Of a DNA stretch of 64,000 nt, positions 1 to 9,326 are shown piece by piece. Position 1 is the stretch's first letter; the number at the start of each line of letters is the position of its first letter. Source of the stretch: an uncultured Aquimarina sp. (lineage in GTDB: Bacteria; Bacteroidota; Bacteroidia; Flavobacteriales; Flavobacteriaceae); the NCBI GenBank assembly GCA_947503835.1, contig CANNFM010000009.1:124001-188000 (forward strand), written 5' to 3'. Both the position numbers and the translations under genes were made by a program. The notes below the pieces were generated by a model. The model worked only from the letters and a program-made list of their open reading frames with translations. It did not search any database and was not told the origin of the DNA.

Positions 1-455
1 CAAAAAATACTAAAATTTTCATGGCTAATAGTGAAACGTATTTAGCTAAACTTAGCAAGTTAGAAGATAGACTCAAGAAAACGATTGCTACACTTCCGAA
101 AGAAAAGCGAATTTTGGTTACCGCACACGATGCCTTTAGCTACTTCGGAAAAGCATATGAATTTAATGTAGTAGGTCTTCAAGGGTTATCAACAGCTACT
201 GAAGCTGGAGTACAAGACGTTCAGAAATTGGCGAATTTTATTATTGAAAATGAAGTAAAATCCATTTTTGTCGAAACTTCGGTTCCAAAAAGAACTATTG
301 AAGCACTACAAGCTGCGGTAAAATCAAAAGATCATAAAGTAACTATAGGAGGAACTTTATTCTCTGATGCATTAGGTAATGCAGGAACCACAGAAGGCAC
401 TTATATCGGCATGTTCGAATACAATGTAAACACGATCATAAACGCATTAAAATAA
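1..455 (+). CDS. Metal ABC transporter substrate-binding protein (TroA/ZnuA-like), 3' part
   Basis: C-terminal part of a cluster A-I binding protein that captures Mn2+ or Zn2+ outside the inner membrane. The frame is open to the left edge, and the ATG at 21 lies inside a helix of the mature fold, so the gene begins outside the window. Two of the family's four metal ligands are visible: the His in VTAHDAF and the Asp in FSDALG. Between them, [14 protein letters not shown] and the end [11 protein letters not shown] are typical of TroA relatives. The stop overlaps the ATG of the ATPase gene by one base, so the two are translationally coupled. Metal preference cannot be read from this part. Confidence 0.88.
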   Translation, partial: KNTKIFMANSETYLAKLSKLEDRLKKTIATLPKEKRILVTAHDAFSYFGKAYEFNVVGLQGLSTATEAGVQDVQKLANFIIENEVKSIFVETSVPKRTIEALQAAVKSKDHKVTIGGTLFSDALGNAGTTEGTYIGMFEYNVNTIINALK

Positions 456-1192
456 TGGAAAATAAAATCGCTGTTCAGATAGATGATCTCACCGTAGCCT
501 ATAACTACAAACCCGTTTTATGGGATATCGACCTTGCTATTCCTGAAGGTGTACTTATGGCAATCGTAGGCCCAAATGGGGCGGGAAAATCCACTCTGAT
601 TAAATCGATTTTGGATATCATCAACCCTATTGCCGGTAGTGTTCAAATCTATGGCAAACCCTATAAGAAACAACGGTCATTAGTAGCCTATGTACCTCAA
701 AAAGGTAGTGTTGACTGGGATTTCCCAACCACTGCTCTTGACGTAGTCATGATGGGCACTTATGGGAGTTTAGGCTGGATCAAAAGACCGGGCCAGAAAG
801 AAAAGAAAGCATCTCTAGAGGCTCTAGAAAAAGTTGGGATGCTTGCCTTTAAGAATAGGCAAATCAGTCAGCTTTCGGGAGGACAACAACAACGCATCTT
901 TTTAGCCAGAGCTTTGGTACAAAACGCGGCAATCTATTTTATGGATGAACCCTTTCAGGGAGTAGATGCTACTACCGAAAAAGCAATTATTAATATTCTT
1001 AAAGAGCTTAGAAAAGCAGGAAAAACAGTGATTGTAGTGCATCATGACCTACAAACCGTACCAGAATATTTTGATTGGGTTACATTCCTAAATGTGAAAA
1101 AGATTGCTACCGGACCGGTTAAAGATATTTTCAATGATGATAACTTGACCAAAACTTATGGAATTAATTATAAAGTAAGCGTACAACAATAG
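455..1192 (+). CDS. Metal ABC transporter ATP-binding protein (TroB/ZnuC-like)
   Basis: Cytoplasmic ATPase that powers Mn/Zn import with the neighbouring binding protein and permeases. All ABC motifs are present: Walker [10 protein letters not shown] near residue 40, Q-loop YVPQKG, signature LSGGQQQR near 140, Walker B IYFMDEP followed by the D-loop, and the switch His in VVHHDL. The length of 245 residues is normal for the family. It is second in the operon, overlapping the binding-protein stop by one base (TAATG), with five bases to the next gene. No regulatory extension is seen in this subunit. Confidence 0.95.
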   Translation: MENKIAVQIDDLTVAYNYKPVLWDIDLAIPEGVLMAIVGPNGAGKSTLIKSILDIINPIAGSVQIYGKPYKKQRSLVAYVPQKGSVDWDFPTTALDVVMMGTYGSLGWIKRPGQKEKKASLEALEKVGMLAFKNRQISQLSGGQQQRIFLARALVQNAAIYFMDEPFQGVDATTEKAIINILKELRKAGKTVIVVHHDLQTVPEYFDWVTFLNVKKIATGPVKDIFNDDNLTKTYGINYKVSVQQ

Positions 1193-1197
1193 CAGTT

Positions 1198-2328
1198 ATG
1201 AACTTACAAGAATATATAGAATTAGTTTTCACCGATTACACACTACGCACAATAACCTTAGGTACGGCTGTGCTCGGTGCGATCTGTGGTATGCTGGGTA
1301 GTTTTGCTGTATTACGTAAGCAAAGTCTACTAGGAGACGCCATTTCTCATGCCGCTTTACCAGGTATAGCCATTGCTTTTTTAATCATTGGCACCAAGAA
1401 CAGCTCTATTTTTTTATTAGGCGCTCTAATAAGCGGATTAATTGGAACCTTTTGGATTAGAGGAATAACCAAAAATACACATCTCAAATCTGATACTGCT
1501 CTCGGACTTATCTTATCCCTATTTTTTGGATTCGGGATGCTATTACTTACTTATATTCAGAAAATGCCTAATGCCAATCAAGCCGGTTTAGAAAGTTATC
1601 TTTTTGGCCAAGCTGCTACCCTTTTAGAAAGCGATGTCTGGCTTATGGTTATTGTTACCAGTATTAGCTTAGTAATTCTATTATTATTCTGGAAAGAACT
1701 TAAAATACTACTATTTGATGCAGATTACACTAAGACCTTAGGGTTTAATACTCGGTTTTTAGACATTCTCATTACGTCTTTTATTGTTATTGCTATTGTT
1801 CTTGGGTTACAAACAGTCGGAGTGGTGCTAATGAGTGCTATGCTATTAGCTCCTGCTGCTGCTGCAAGGCAATGGACAAATAGTCTAAGTATTATGGTAA
1901 TTTTGGCTGCTATATTTGGAGCATTATCAGGCGTAGTGGGTACTGCAATTAGTGCTAGTCATAACAACCTATCAACAGGACCTGTAATTGTTTTGGTTGC
2001 AGGTGTATTTGTATTATTTTCTTTTATCTTTTCTCCAGGACGTGGTTTGCTGTTTCGAGAAATACGATTTAGAAAAAACAGAAATGACCTTCAGTTACAT
2101 AAAACCTTATCGTTTATGTATAATATCGCCAAAACACATGAGGATATTGCGCACCCACATACTATCAAAATTTTAAATAATTTTCAAGGATTCACAAGGA
2201 AGTCACTTCAAAAATTAGAAGATAAAGATTATGTAACGATTCAAGGAAATATGTGGTCTATGACTAAATCCGGTTATCACACAGCTGCTAATTTATATGA
2301 TCAATTAACCAAAGAAAACAATGAGTAA
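1198..2328 (+). CDS. Metal ABC transporter permease with C-terminal wHTH-like domain (TroC-like)
   Basis: Inner-membrane permease of the ABC-3 family (Mn/Zn importers). Residues 1-285 carry about eight to nine hydrophobic segments and family motifs such as LLGDAISHAALPG and VGVVLMSAMLLAPAAAA. The protein is longer than a plain TroC or ZnuB (about 280 residues). The extra part, roughly 295-376, is soluble and reads like a winged helix of the DtxR/MntR dimerisation or MarR type (HPHTIKILNNFQGFT, then VTIQGNMWSMTKSGY with a wing and helix). Its role is unknown; it may sense metal or control transport. It overlaps the next permease gene by 8 bases. Confidence 0.92.
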   Translation: MNLQEYIELVFTDYTLRTITLGTAVLGAICGMLGSFAVLRKQSLLGDAISHAALPGIAIAFLIIGTKNSSIFLLGALISGLIGTFWIRGITKNTHLKSDTALGLILSLFFGFGMLLLTYIQKMPNANQAGLESYLFGQAATLLESDVWLMVIVTSISLVILLLFWKELKILLFDADYTKTLGFNTRFLDILITSFIVIAIVLGLQTVGVVLMSAMLLAPAAAARQWTNSLSIMVILAAIFGALSGVVGTAISASHNNLSTGPVIVLVAGVFVLFSFIFSPGRGLLFREIRFRKNRNDLQLHKTLSFMYNIAKTHEDIAHPHTIKILNNFQGFTRKSLQKLEDKDYVTIQGNMWSMTKSGYHTAANLYDQLTKENNE

Positions 2329-3484
2329 CGCACAAATTGAAATACAATTGATCGCAAGTCTGGTAGCTATTGCTTGTGCTATCCCAGGTACTTTTTTAGT
2401 ATTACGAAAAATGGCATTGATCACTGATGCTATTAGTCACTCTATTTTACCAGGTATTGTGATTGGCTTTTTTATCACTCATGACCTATCATCTCCATTA
2501 CTTATTATTATGGCAGCAGCAAGTGGAGTGCTCACCGTTGTTTTAGTAGAGTTTATTCAAAAAACCGGATTGGTCAAAGAAGATACAGCTATAGGTTTAG
2601 TTTTTCCAGCTCTATTTAGTATTGGTATTATTCTTATTGCAAAAAACGCTAATGATGTACATTTAGATATCGATGCTGTTTTATTAGGAGAACTTGCCTT
2701 TGCACCTTTTGATAGATTAATTCTAGGCGGAATGGATATAGGGCCAAAATCTTTATGGATTATAGGCACCATATTACTAATCACATTAGGGTTACTCGTT
2801 ACATTTTTCAAAGAATTAAAAGTAAGCACTTTTGATGCTGGCCTTGCTTCTGCTCTTGGGTTGTCACCTGTGGTGATGCATTATGGATTAATGACTGTAT
2901 CCTCAATTACTACCGTTGGTGCTTTTGATGCTGTAGGAGCCATTCTTGTCATCGCATTAATGATCGCTCCGGCTGCAACGGCATATCTATTAACCAATGA
3001 CTTAAAGAAAATGTTGTTATTAGCTATTTTATTTGGTGTAGGAAGTGCTATTTCAGGATATTGGGTTGCTCATGGATTAGATGCTTCGATTTCGGGATCG
3101 ATGACTACAGTATTAGGTCTTCTTTTTCTATTGGTATATTTGTTTGCCCCTAATAAAGGATTGTTTTCAGTACTCTATCGCCAAAAGCGGCAGCGTATAG
3201 AGGTTTCTTTACTTACTTTTCTATTGCATTTAGGAAATCATAGCGATGATGAGACAGAACGACACGTAAAACACCTCAACGAACATATTAATTGGCAAAA
3301 AGTTAAAGCTAGATCTGTTTTAGATTTAGCGTTAAAAAACAACATGATTATTATTGACAATGATATTGTTTTTCTAACCCAAAAAGGTAAAATTTTCACT
3401 AGCGAAGCCATTGATTATATCATAACCAACAAAAACTCTGAAATTGAAAATATGAAAGATCGATTTTTTCTATTTAGAGGGTAA
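2321..3484 (+). CDS. Second metal ABC transporter permease with C-terminal extension (TroD-like)
   Basis: Partner permease of the same importer. It is an ABC-3 family integral membrane protein with the family motif ALITDAISHSILPGIV near residue 31 and a late VIALMIAPAATAYLL segment. Like the preceding permease it has a soluble tail, about residues 290-387 (LLTFLLHLGNHSDDETERH, then IIIDNDIVFLTQKGK), whose helix-then-wing pattern again suggests a winged helix. Two permeases suggest a heterodimeric channel. The start overlaps the previous gene by 8 bases. This is the last clear transporter gene; no metal-responsive regulator gene is seen downstream. Confidence 0.92.
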   Translation: MSNAQIEIQLIASLVAIACAIPGTFLVLRKMALITDAISHSILPGIVIGFFITHDLSSPLLIIMAAASGVLTVVLVEFIQKTGLVKEDTAIGLVFPALFSIGIILIAKNANDVHLDIDAVLLGELAFAPFDRLILGGMDIGPKSLWIIGTILLITLGLLVTFFKELKVSTFDAGLASALGLSPVVMHYGLMTVSSITTVGAFDAVGAILVIALMIAPAATAYLLTNDLKKMLLLAILFGVGSAISGYWVAHGLDASISGSMTTVLGLLFLLVYLFAPNKGLFSVLYRQKRQRIEVSLLTFLLHLGNHSDDETERHVKHLNEHINWQKVKARSVLDLALKNNMIIIDNDIVFLTQKGKIFTSEAIDYIITNKNSEIENMKDRFFLFRG

Positions 3485-3510
3485 ACCATTATATTTATAG
3501 AAAAAGGTCA

Positions 3511-3876
3511 ATGATTACATCCTTAAAAAAGCACATTTTCATAATATTCATTACTCTGAGCTTTGTCATATCTGCTCAAGAAAAACCAGTTCGCTTAATC
3601 GAAGAAAAACAAAAAAAGCGCACCATACTCTTCGTTCAAAATGACACAGATGATGAAAAGAGTGTCTTTTTGAAAGTAAATCCAACTGGATACCGTAGAA
3701 GTGCACAACGCCCAATTATTAGGAAAATCCCTGCAAAAAGCAAAGTACAGATGTTGATTCTTATTCCATTAACCGATGTAGAATCTCATTACACCTATAA
3801 CCTGATTATTAATGATGAATTAGAAACTATCGACGTAAAACGAAGCAAGGAGTTAAAAAGGAAAGATAGTCTTTAA
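3511..3876 (+). CDS. Small secreted protein of unknown function
   Basis: 121 residues with an N-terminal signal peptide (KKHIFIIFITLSFVISAQ, probable cleavage after SAQ). The rest is hydrophilic, basic and beta-rich (RTILFVQNDTDDEKSVFLKV, then RPIIRKIPAKSKVQMLILIP), which fits a small periplasmic Ig-like or beta-sandwich protein. I do not recognise a family. It lies 26 bases after the permease gene on the same strand and could be read from the importer promoter. A role in metal handling is not shown. Its stop is five bases from the stop of the convergent DUF885 gene, with no room for a terminator between them. Confidence 0.7.
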   Translation: MITSLKKHIFIIFITLSFVISAQEKPVRLIEEKQKKRTILFVQNDTDDEKSVFLKVNPTGYRRSAQRPIIRKIPAKSKVQMLILIPLTDVESHYTYNLIINDELETIDVKRSKELKRKDSL

Positions 3877-3881
3877 AGTAT

Positions 3882-5597
3882 TCATTCTAACTGCGTATCT
3901 ATCCACTCGTTGATAGAATTACGCAAAGCACTTAATGGTATTGCTCCATTTTTTAAAACTTCAGAATGAAATTCTTTTACATTAAAAGACGCTCCTAATT
4001 TGGTTTCTGCCAATTTTCTAAGTGCTTTTATTTCTTCTCCCCCTACATCATAGGATGTTAATTGAGCTGGCCAGATAATAATTCTATAATAAAGACTTAA
4101 TGCAGAATCAGCAGTTGAACCAGACTCCATCATAAAATTAATGGTTTGTTCTTTTGTCCATCCTTTTAGATGTAGTCCAGGATCCACTACCATTCCTCTA
4201 GAAGGCCATGTTCTTCTCTTTATTAATGCAGAAGGGTTTTGATATAACCCCATCTCTTCGGCAAGTTGCTCACTATATCTCGCCCAGCCTTCAACATAAC
4301 TACCAAAAGAAGTTAATTTTGAGATAGGATGTAATCCAACAATATCTTTTTCAATTCCAATTTGCAAATGATGTCCGGGATATGCTTCATGATAAGTAAG
4401 AATCTCATTACTCCCTTTTTGTTGTTTTTTCGGGTCTTGTAAATTAATCCTAAAATATGCAGGCTTACCTTTTGTTGCCCCTTCATAACTACCCCTACCT
4501 GCTTCATGAGGCTCATAAGGTTTTATCGTAACCTCGGTAGATGGTAAAACAGCAAACCATTTCTCACTTTCTTTTTTTGCAGTTTCTAAAAGCTGAATAT
4601 TAGCTTCAAGAATTTCTTCACTTGTTTTAAAATAATCCGAAGAATCTTTCTCTACTAACTTAACAATTTCCTCAAAGTCTTCTGATTGGTATAATTTTTT
4701 ACCCAATTCAATGACCTTACTTTTATTTTTTGTAACAATCTTATTACCTAGCTTAAAAATATCATCACCCGTTTTATTTGAAGTAGTATATCCCCTGATA
4801 TAAGCCTGATAACACTCTCTTCCTTTGGGTATATTAAGAATAGAAACCTCACTTCTTGCTTTATCCAGATACTCTTCCTTAAGAAACTTTTGATATAATA
4901 CAATTGCGGGAAGTATTTTTTGAGTAACCAATTCTTCCCATTTAGTTTTGAAATCCAGGTTTTCACTTCTTTTAGCCGGAGACATAAATGGGGAATCTTG
5001 CATAGTATAATCCTGCAAAATTTGCATTTGATCAATTACCAAATTAACGATCTCTTTAGGCATAGTATATCCTAAGGAAATACCTTTTCTAAGATTATCT
5101 ATCTCAGCAGTTACATATAAAGGAAATGTATTCCATCTAGTCAAAGCCTGATCTCTAAATTCTGAAGTACCTACCGGTTGAAAATTTGCAACAGAAATCC
5201 ATTTACGCAGCCATCCTCCTCTGTGGCTTACATCCCATAAATTACGTTTACATACCCGCATCCCCCGACTACTTTCTAGCTCTTCTTTAAGTAACCAATA
5301 TGTAATTTTGTCTTTCTTTAAAGTTATTTTTAATTCATCAATCTTTTTAATTTCATGATAGAGACTATCTTCAAAATTCTCCCATTCTTTAATAATGGTA
5401 AGGTCATTTGATGAAATCCGATCATGTTTTTCTAATTCAACATCTATATAATAGGTATATTCCGGATATCTTCTTATTGTCTTTTCATGATATACATCTG
5501 CTAAATCATTAATAGAAACTTCTTCTATACTGTTCTTTGATGTAGTAGTACAACTGTAGATTATAATTAAAAGTAAGATTGCTAAATATCTATTCAT
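3882..5597 (-). CDS. DUF885 family lipoprotein
   Basis: 571-residue lipoprotein (IIIYSCTTT lipobox, Cys16) of the DUF885 family, whose members resemble zinc carboxypeptidases. The family hallmark HEAYPGHHLQ lies near residues 400-410 and gives an HExxxHH-type metal site. The following FGSYVEGWARYSEQLAEEMG supplies the conserved Glu. It is probably anchored in the outer or inner membrane facing the periplasm and may act on peptides; the substrate is unknown. A candidate promoter lies directly upstream (5618-5650), so it seems to be a single-gene unit. Length and motifs look intact. Confidence 0.9.
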   Translation of the reverse strand: MNRYLAILLLIIIYSCTTTSKNSIEEVSINDLADVYHEKTIRRYPEYTYYIDVELEKHDRISSNDLTIIKEWENFEDSLYHEIKKIDELKITLKKDKITYWLLKEELESSRGMRVCKRNLWDVSHRGGWLRKWISVANFQPVGTSEFRDQALTRWNTFPLYVTAEIDNLRKGISLGYTMPKEIVNLVIDQMQILQDYTMQDSPFMSPAKRSENLDFKTKWEELVTQKILPAIVLYQKFLKEEYLDKARSEVSILNIPKGRECYQAYIRGYTTSNKTGDDIFKLGNKIVTKNKSKVIELGKKLYQSEDFEEIVKLVEKDSSDYFKTSEEILEANIQLLETAKKESEKWFAVLPSTEVTIKPYEPHEAGRGSYEGATKGKPAYFRINLQDPKKQQKGSNEILTYHEAYPGHHLQIGIEKDIVGLHPISKLTSFGSYVEGWARYSEQLAEEMGLYQNPSALIKRRTWPSRGMVVDPGLHLKGWTKEQTINFMMESGSTADSALSLYYRIIIWPAQLTSYDVGGEEIKALRKLAETKLGASFNVKEFHSEVLKNGAIPLSALRNSINEWIDTQLE

Positions 5598-5617
5598 AAA
5601 TATTATATTTTCGGTGA

Positions 5618-5650
5618 CAAATTTAAAACAGCTAAATTAAAGATTTACAA
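5618..5650 (-). promoter_or_regulatory. Candidate Bacteroidota promoter for the DUF885 gene
   Basis: On the minus strand the sequence reads TTG (5648-5650), 22 bases, then TAAATTTG (5618-5625), matching the TTG / TAnnTTTG consensus of Bacteroidota housekeeping promoters. It ends about 20 bases before the start codon at 5597. The spacer is slightly long. Confidence 0.45.
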
Positions 5651-5670
5651 GTAAAGATTTCTTTTTCTGC

Positions 5671-5707
5671 TAAAAACAAAAAACCACGATAAATAGTATC
5701 GTGGTTT
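5671..5707 (-). terminator. Intrinsic terminator after the E2 gene
   Basis: Perfect 11-bp inverted repeat (5681-5691 and 5697-5707, AAACCACGATA with a 5-base loop), followed on the minus strand by a T-rich run (A-run at 5674-5683 on plus). It sits 26 bases past the E2 stop. Confidence 0.8.
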
Positions 5708-5733
5708 ATATCTTCTTTGAAGGTAAATTCTTT

Positions 5734-7074
5734 TTAAAACTCCCTATTCACATCAAAAGCTTCGAGGTAGTCTTTTACTCGTTGTACAAATTGTCCACCA
5801 AGCGCTCCATTAACCACTCTATGATCATAAGAATGAGATAAGAACATTTTATATCGTATACCAATAAAATCACCATCTGGCGTTTCGATAACTGCAGGAA
5901 CTTTTCTGATAGCTCCAAGTGCTAAAATCGCTACTTGTGGTTGATTAATGATTGGTGTACCCATAATACTACCAAAAGTACCTACATTAGTTACTGTATA
6001 CGTACCGCCTTGAATATCATCTGGCTTTAACGCATTATTACGTGCTCGACCAGCCAAATCATTAACTGCTTTAGTCATACCAACCAAATTTAATTGATCT
6101 GCATTTTTAATGACGGGCACTATAAGATTACCATCTGCTAAGGCCGCTGCCATACCAAGGTTTATGTTTTTCTTTTTGATAATTGTATCTCCCGATACAG
6201 AAATATTAATCATCGGAAAATCTCGTATTGCTTTTGCAACAGCTTCCATAAAGATTGGAGTAAATGTAAGATTCTCTCCTTCTCTCTTCATAAAATCATC
6301 TTTCACCTTTTTTCTCCAATTCCAAATATTAGTTACATCGGCTTCGATAAAAGATTGTACATGAGCAGAGGTCTGTACCGATTCTACCATATGATGTGCA
6401 ATAAGCTTACCCATTCTGGTCATTTCGATAATCTCATCTTCTCCTGATGCTACTATTGGCGAGGGTTTAGGAGTTTCCTTTTTAACAGAAGCTACAGCTG
6501 GTGCTATTTTTACTTCTTCTTTTACGGGTTGAGTTTCAACTTTACCATTCTTACGGTCTTCAACAAATTGAAGAATATCATTCTTGGTAACACGACCGTC
6601 TTTTCCTGTTCCTTGAATAGCTTCTAATTCTGTTAATGAAACATGTTCTGCAGCTGCAATATTTTTTACTAGCGGAGAGTAAAACTTACTACTTTCAGAG
6701 AAATCGGTTACACCACCCGTTGTTACGGCTTCTGCAGTTTCAGCTATTTGAGTTTCTATCACTACTGCCTCTTTAGGAGTTTCTTCAACTTCTATGGTTG
6801 TACCGGCAGAAGCTTCTTCTACCCCTCCTTCTCCTTCTGTTTCTATAATAGCAATGGTCTGGCCTACCTGAACTACATCATCTACCTCAAAAAGCTTTTC
6901 TAATAGTACGCCTTCTACTTCGCTAGGCACCTCACTGTCTACCTTGTCTGTTGCAATTTCTACAACCGCATCGTCTAGCTCTATAGTTTCTCCAACTTCT
7001 TTTAACCAAGTTGTTATTGTTGCCTCTGCAACACTCTCACCCATCTTTGGAAGTTTAAGCTCAAATTTTGCCAT
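5734..7074 (-). CDS. 2-oxoacid dehydrogenase E2 component (dihydrolipoamide acyltransferase)
   Basis: Core acyltransferase of a 2-oxoacid dehydrogenase complex, transferring an acyl group from lipoate to CoA. Domain order is clear. An N-terminal lipoyl domain holds the lipoylated Lys in EIATDKVDSEVPSE near residue 43. A flexible linker rich in E, T and A follows, then an E3/E1-binding domain (YSPLVKNIAAAEHVSLTELE and GKDGRVTKNDIL, about 131-170). The catalytic domain ends with SHSYDHRVVNGALGGQF, holding the active-site His and Asp. The length of 446 fits. The gene stands alone without E1 or E3 genes, and the substrate (branched-chain, pyruvate or 2-oxoglutarate) is not decided; the TDKVDSEVP sequence slightly favours the branched-chain type. 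Confidence 0.92.
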   Translation of the reverse strand: MAKFELKLPKMGESVAEATITTWLKEVGETIELDDAVVEIATDKVDSEVPSEVEGVLLEKLFEVDDVVQVGQTIAIIETEGEGGVEEASAGTTIEVEETPKEAVVIETQIAETAEAVTTGGVTDFSESSKFYSPLVKNIAAAEHVSLTELEAIQGTGKDGRVTKNDILQFVEDRKNGKVETQPVKEEVKIAPAVASVKKETPKPSPIVASGEDEIIEMTRMGKLIAHHMVESVQTSAHVQSFIEADVTNIWNWRKKVKDDFMKREGENLTFTPIFMEAVAKAIRDFPMINISVSGDTIIKKKNINLGMAAALADGNLIVPVIKNADQLNLVGMTKAVNDLAGRARNNALKPDDIQGGTYTVTNVGTFGSIMGTPIINQPQVAILALGAIRKVPAVIETPDGDFIGIRYKMFLSHSYDHRVVNGALGGQFVQRVKDYLEAFDVNREF

Positions 7075-7163
7075 ATCCTTAATTAAAAGTGTTTCTGTGT
7101 TATTTTTTTGCGAATTTAATTAAAAAATCGCTTGAAAATTATTTTTTCTTTACTAAAATTTAT

Positions 7164-8291
7164 TTAAAATGTCAATACTTCTCCTTTTCCATCATTAAAA
7201 TCACTCCCAACAATATAATTACAATTTTTAGGTCTTATTTTAAAGGTTACTGTATTTCTTTTTAATAATTGCATTTGATCAATGATCTCTTCAAAAGAGA
7301 TATAATTATTGTCAAAGATAATCTCGATATTTTGATCTCCCAAATCTTCTTGATTTATAGTACTAAGTATATCGACATTCTTATCGAATATAGAAGAAAT
7401 ATTGTCAAATAAAGTCTTATCCTCTGAAATTAAATAATATTGATTTATTATTCTTTTCGTTTTATCGTAATTACGCAAAGATTGTATAATAGATACCATA
7501 CGTATTGCTGTAGAAACCATGAAATCCAATACCATATTACTCTTGAAATGCTTTTTATAAAACAAACGCATTGCTCCATAAAAAAGTCTAATATATGTTG
7601 CATTACGATCCATACTTTCTCCCTTATAATGAACCGCAACTATGTCTCCCAAATAATAATTTTGAAGTCCGTATTTTTTAATTTTATAAGACAAGTCAAT
7701 ATCTTCTCCGTACATAAAGTAGTCTTCATCAAATCCCCCTACGGATTGATAGATTTCTTTTTTTACCACAAAAAAAGCGCCTACCAGAATGTCTACATCA
7801 CCTATTCTGGTTTCGGGTATATGATCTGCATAATAGTTCTTGACTTTCCCTAGTTTCACTCCAAAAAGTCTTCGAAAAGACGTTAAAGGCGATGGGATAT
7901 TACGTTTGCTTTCGGGAAGAAAATTTCCTGTACCGTCGATCAACCTCGGACCAATTAAGCCTGCATTTGGTAAGGTTTCTGCTTTGGTTATAACGCTGAT
8001 AAAAGTATCTGCTTTTACAACCGTATCAGGATTTAGAATACACAAATATTCGCCTTTAGCAATAGAAACACCTTGATTATTAGCCTTGGCAAAACCAACA
8101 TTTTCTCTGTTTTTAATAAAAATTACTTCAGAAAATCTATCCTTGAGTACTGCATAACTTTCATCTGTAGAATTATTATCGATCACAATAATCTCTGCAT
8201 CTATAGTTGCAATAGCCTTACACACACTTAATATACATTGTTCTAAAAAATATCGAACATTATAACTTACTATGATTACAGATAATTTCAG
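7164..8291 (-). CDS. Family 2 glycosyltransferase, apparent CTG start
   Basis: GT2 (GT-A fold) enzyme that uses a nucleotide sugar, probably for surface polysaccharide. Visible motifs are VIDNNSTDES, NVGFAKANNQG, LNPDTVV (DxD-like), and a later GGFDEDYFMYGEDIDLSYK that is typical of rhamnosyl-type GT2s. The usual ATG/GTG rules place the start at 8225 inside the first beta strand. Upstream in frame, codons from 8291 encode LKLSVIIVSYNVRYFLEQC, the canonical GT2 N terminus, and the stop behind it is only a few codons further. No ATG, GTG or TTG lies between that stop and this segment. I therefore extend to the CTG at 8291; an ATT at 8300 is the alternative. recR ends 26 bases upstream. Confidence 0.85.
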   Translation of the reverse strand: MKLSVIIVSYNVRYFLEQCILSVCKAIATIDAEIIVIDNNSTDESYAVLKDRFSEVIFIKNRENVGFAKANNQGVSIAKGEYLCILNPDTVVKADTFISVITKAETLPNAGLIGPRLIDGTGNFLPESKRNIPSPLTSFRRLFGVKLGKVKNYYADHIPETRIGDVDILVGAFFVVKKEIYQSVGGFDEDYFMYGEDIDLSYKIKKYGLQNYYLGDIVAVHYKGESMDRNATYIRLFYGAMRLFYKKHFKSNMVLDFMVSTAIRMVSIIQSLRNYDKTKRIINQYYLISEDKTLFDNISSIFDKNVDILSTINQEDLGDQNIEIIFDNNYISFEEIIDQMQLLKRNTVTFKIRPKNCNYIVGSDFNDGKGEVLTF

Positions 8292-8317
8292 AAGACAAAT
8301 TATTTACGGTCAGAAAT

Positions 8318-8938
8318 TTAAGAGTTTTTTAATGCATTCTCAAAAGGAATTCGATTTACAATACTTCTTCCCAGTGTAATCTCATCTGCATATTCTAACT
8401 CATCGTTAACTCCAATTCCACGGGCGATTGTAGACGTTTTGATTTCTACCCCATCTAATTGTTTATAAATATAAAAGTTAGTAGTATCTCCTTCCATAGT
8501 TGCGCTTAGTGCAAATATCAATTCTTTCGCTTCTCCGGATTTAACTTTTTCTATCAATGAATTAATATTTAAATTTTGTGGTCCTATACCGTCCATGGGG
8601 CTTATTTTGCCCCCCAAAACATGGTATAAACCTTTATATTGGTCCGTGCTTTCGATTGCCATTACATCACGAATATCTTCAACCACGCAAATTATATCCT
8701 GAATTCGATTAGGATTACTACAAATGTCACAAATATCTACATCACTTATACTATGACACTTTTTGCAAAACTTAATTTCTTGTCGTAATGTACCTAAAGC
8801 GGCCACCAAATGTTCTGTTTGGGTTTTGGGTTGTCTTAACAGGTGTAATACCAACCGTAACGCTGTTCGCTTTCCTATTCCAGGGAGCTGTGACATTTCG
8901 TACACTGCATTTTCTAATAATTTTGATGAGAATTCCAT
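8318..8938 (-). CDS. recR: Recombination protein RecR
   Basis: DNA gap-repair protein acting with RecO/RecF to load RecA; it forms a ring clamp. 206 residues, full length. Order: helix-hairpin-helix ([18 protein letters not shown], residues 17-34), a C4 zinc finger (CKKCHS and CDICSN, about 58-74), the Toprim domain beginning at [14 protein letters not shown], and a C-terminal Walker B-like segment with TTLGR-type residues (ITLGRSI). The GT2 gene follows 26 bases downstream on the same strand, and both may share a transcript. Its start codon is 8938. Confidence 0.96.
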   Translation of the reverse strand: MEFSSKLLENAVYEMSQLPGIGKRTALRLVLHLLRQPKTQTEHLVAALGTLRQEIKFCKKCHSISDVDICDICSNPNRIQDIICVVEDIRDVMAIESTDQYKGLYHVLGGKISPMDGIGPQNLNINSLIEKVKSGEAKELIFALSATMEGDTTNFYIYKQLDGVEIKTSTIARGIGVNDELEYADEITLGRSIVNRIPFENALKNS

Positions 8939-9045
8939 AGCGCAGCAAATTTAATGTTTTTAATAGACTTCACTTTGTAAATACCGAGTTAATCTTATTA
9001 CGCAATTAAAAGCATTTTTCTACTTTTACTCTAAAAGTAAAAATA

Positions 9046-9213
9046 ATGTTTGATTCTCTTTCTGAAGAAACCCAGCTTATTATAATGATTATAGGAATCG
9101 CTGTTTTATTTCTAGCGGTATCATGGAATACAAAACGAAATAAGGACAAGCTATATGGTCGTAAAAAACGAAATTTTAAAAAGAACTATTCAAAAAAGAA
9201 AGACAGAAAATAG
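9046..9213 (+). CDS. 55-aa membrane protein with a basic tail
   Basis: Small gene opening with ATG at 9046. The product has a short acidic start (FDSLSEE), one membrane helix (LIIMIIGIAVLFLAVSW, about residues 11-27) and a strongly basic tail full of Lys and Arg ending KKDRK. One helix with a positive tail predicts N-out/C-in insertion. It lies between recR and the cobalamin adenosyltransferase. Similar short proteins are common in Flavobacteriaceae but I know of no function. The hydrophobic-then-basic design and AT-rich Bacteroidota codon use support a real gene. Confidence 0.6.
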   Translation: MFDSLSEETQLIIMIIGIAVLFLAVSWNTKRNKDKLYGRKKRNFKKNYSKKKDRK

Positions 9214-9326
9214 TCTATAAACATAAAATTTATATGAAATAAGCAGCATACTATAAAAATTTCAATATTAACCAAAATGACTACTATGCAATTCTATCTA
9301 ACTTCTAAAGCAATACATATAAACAA

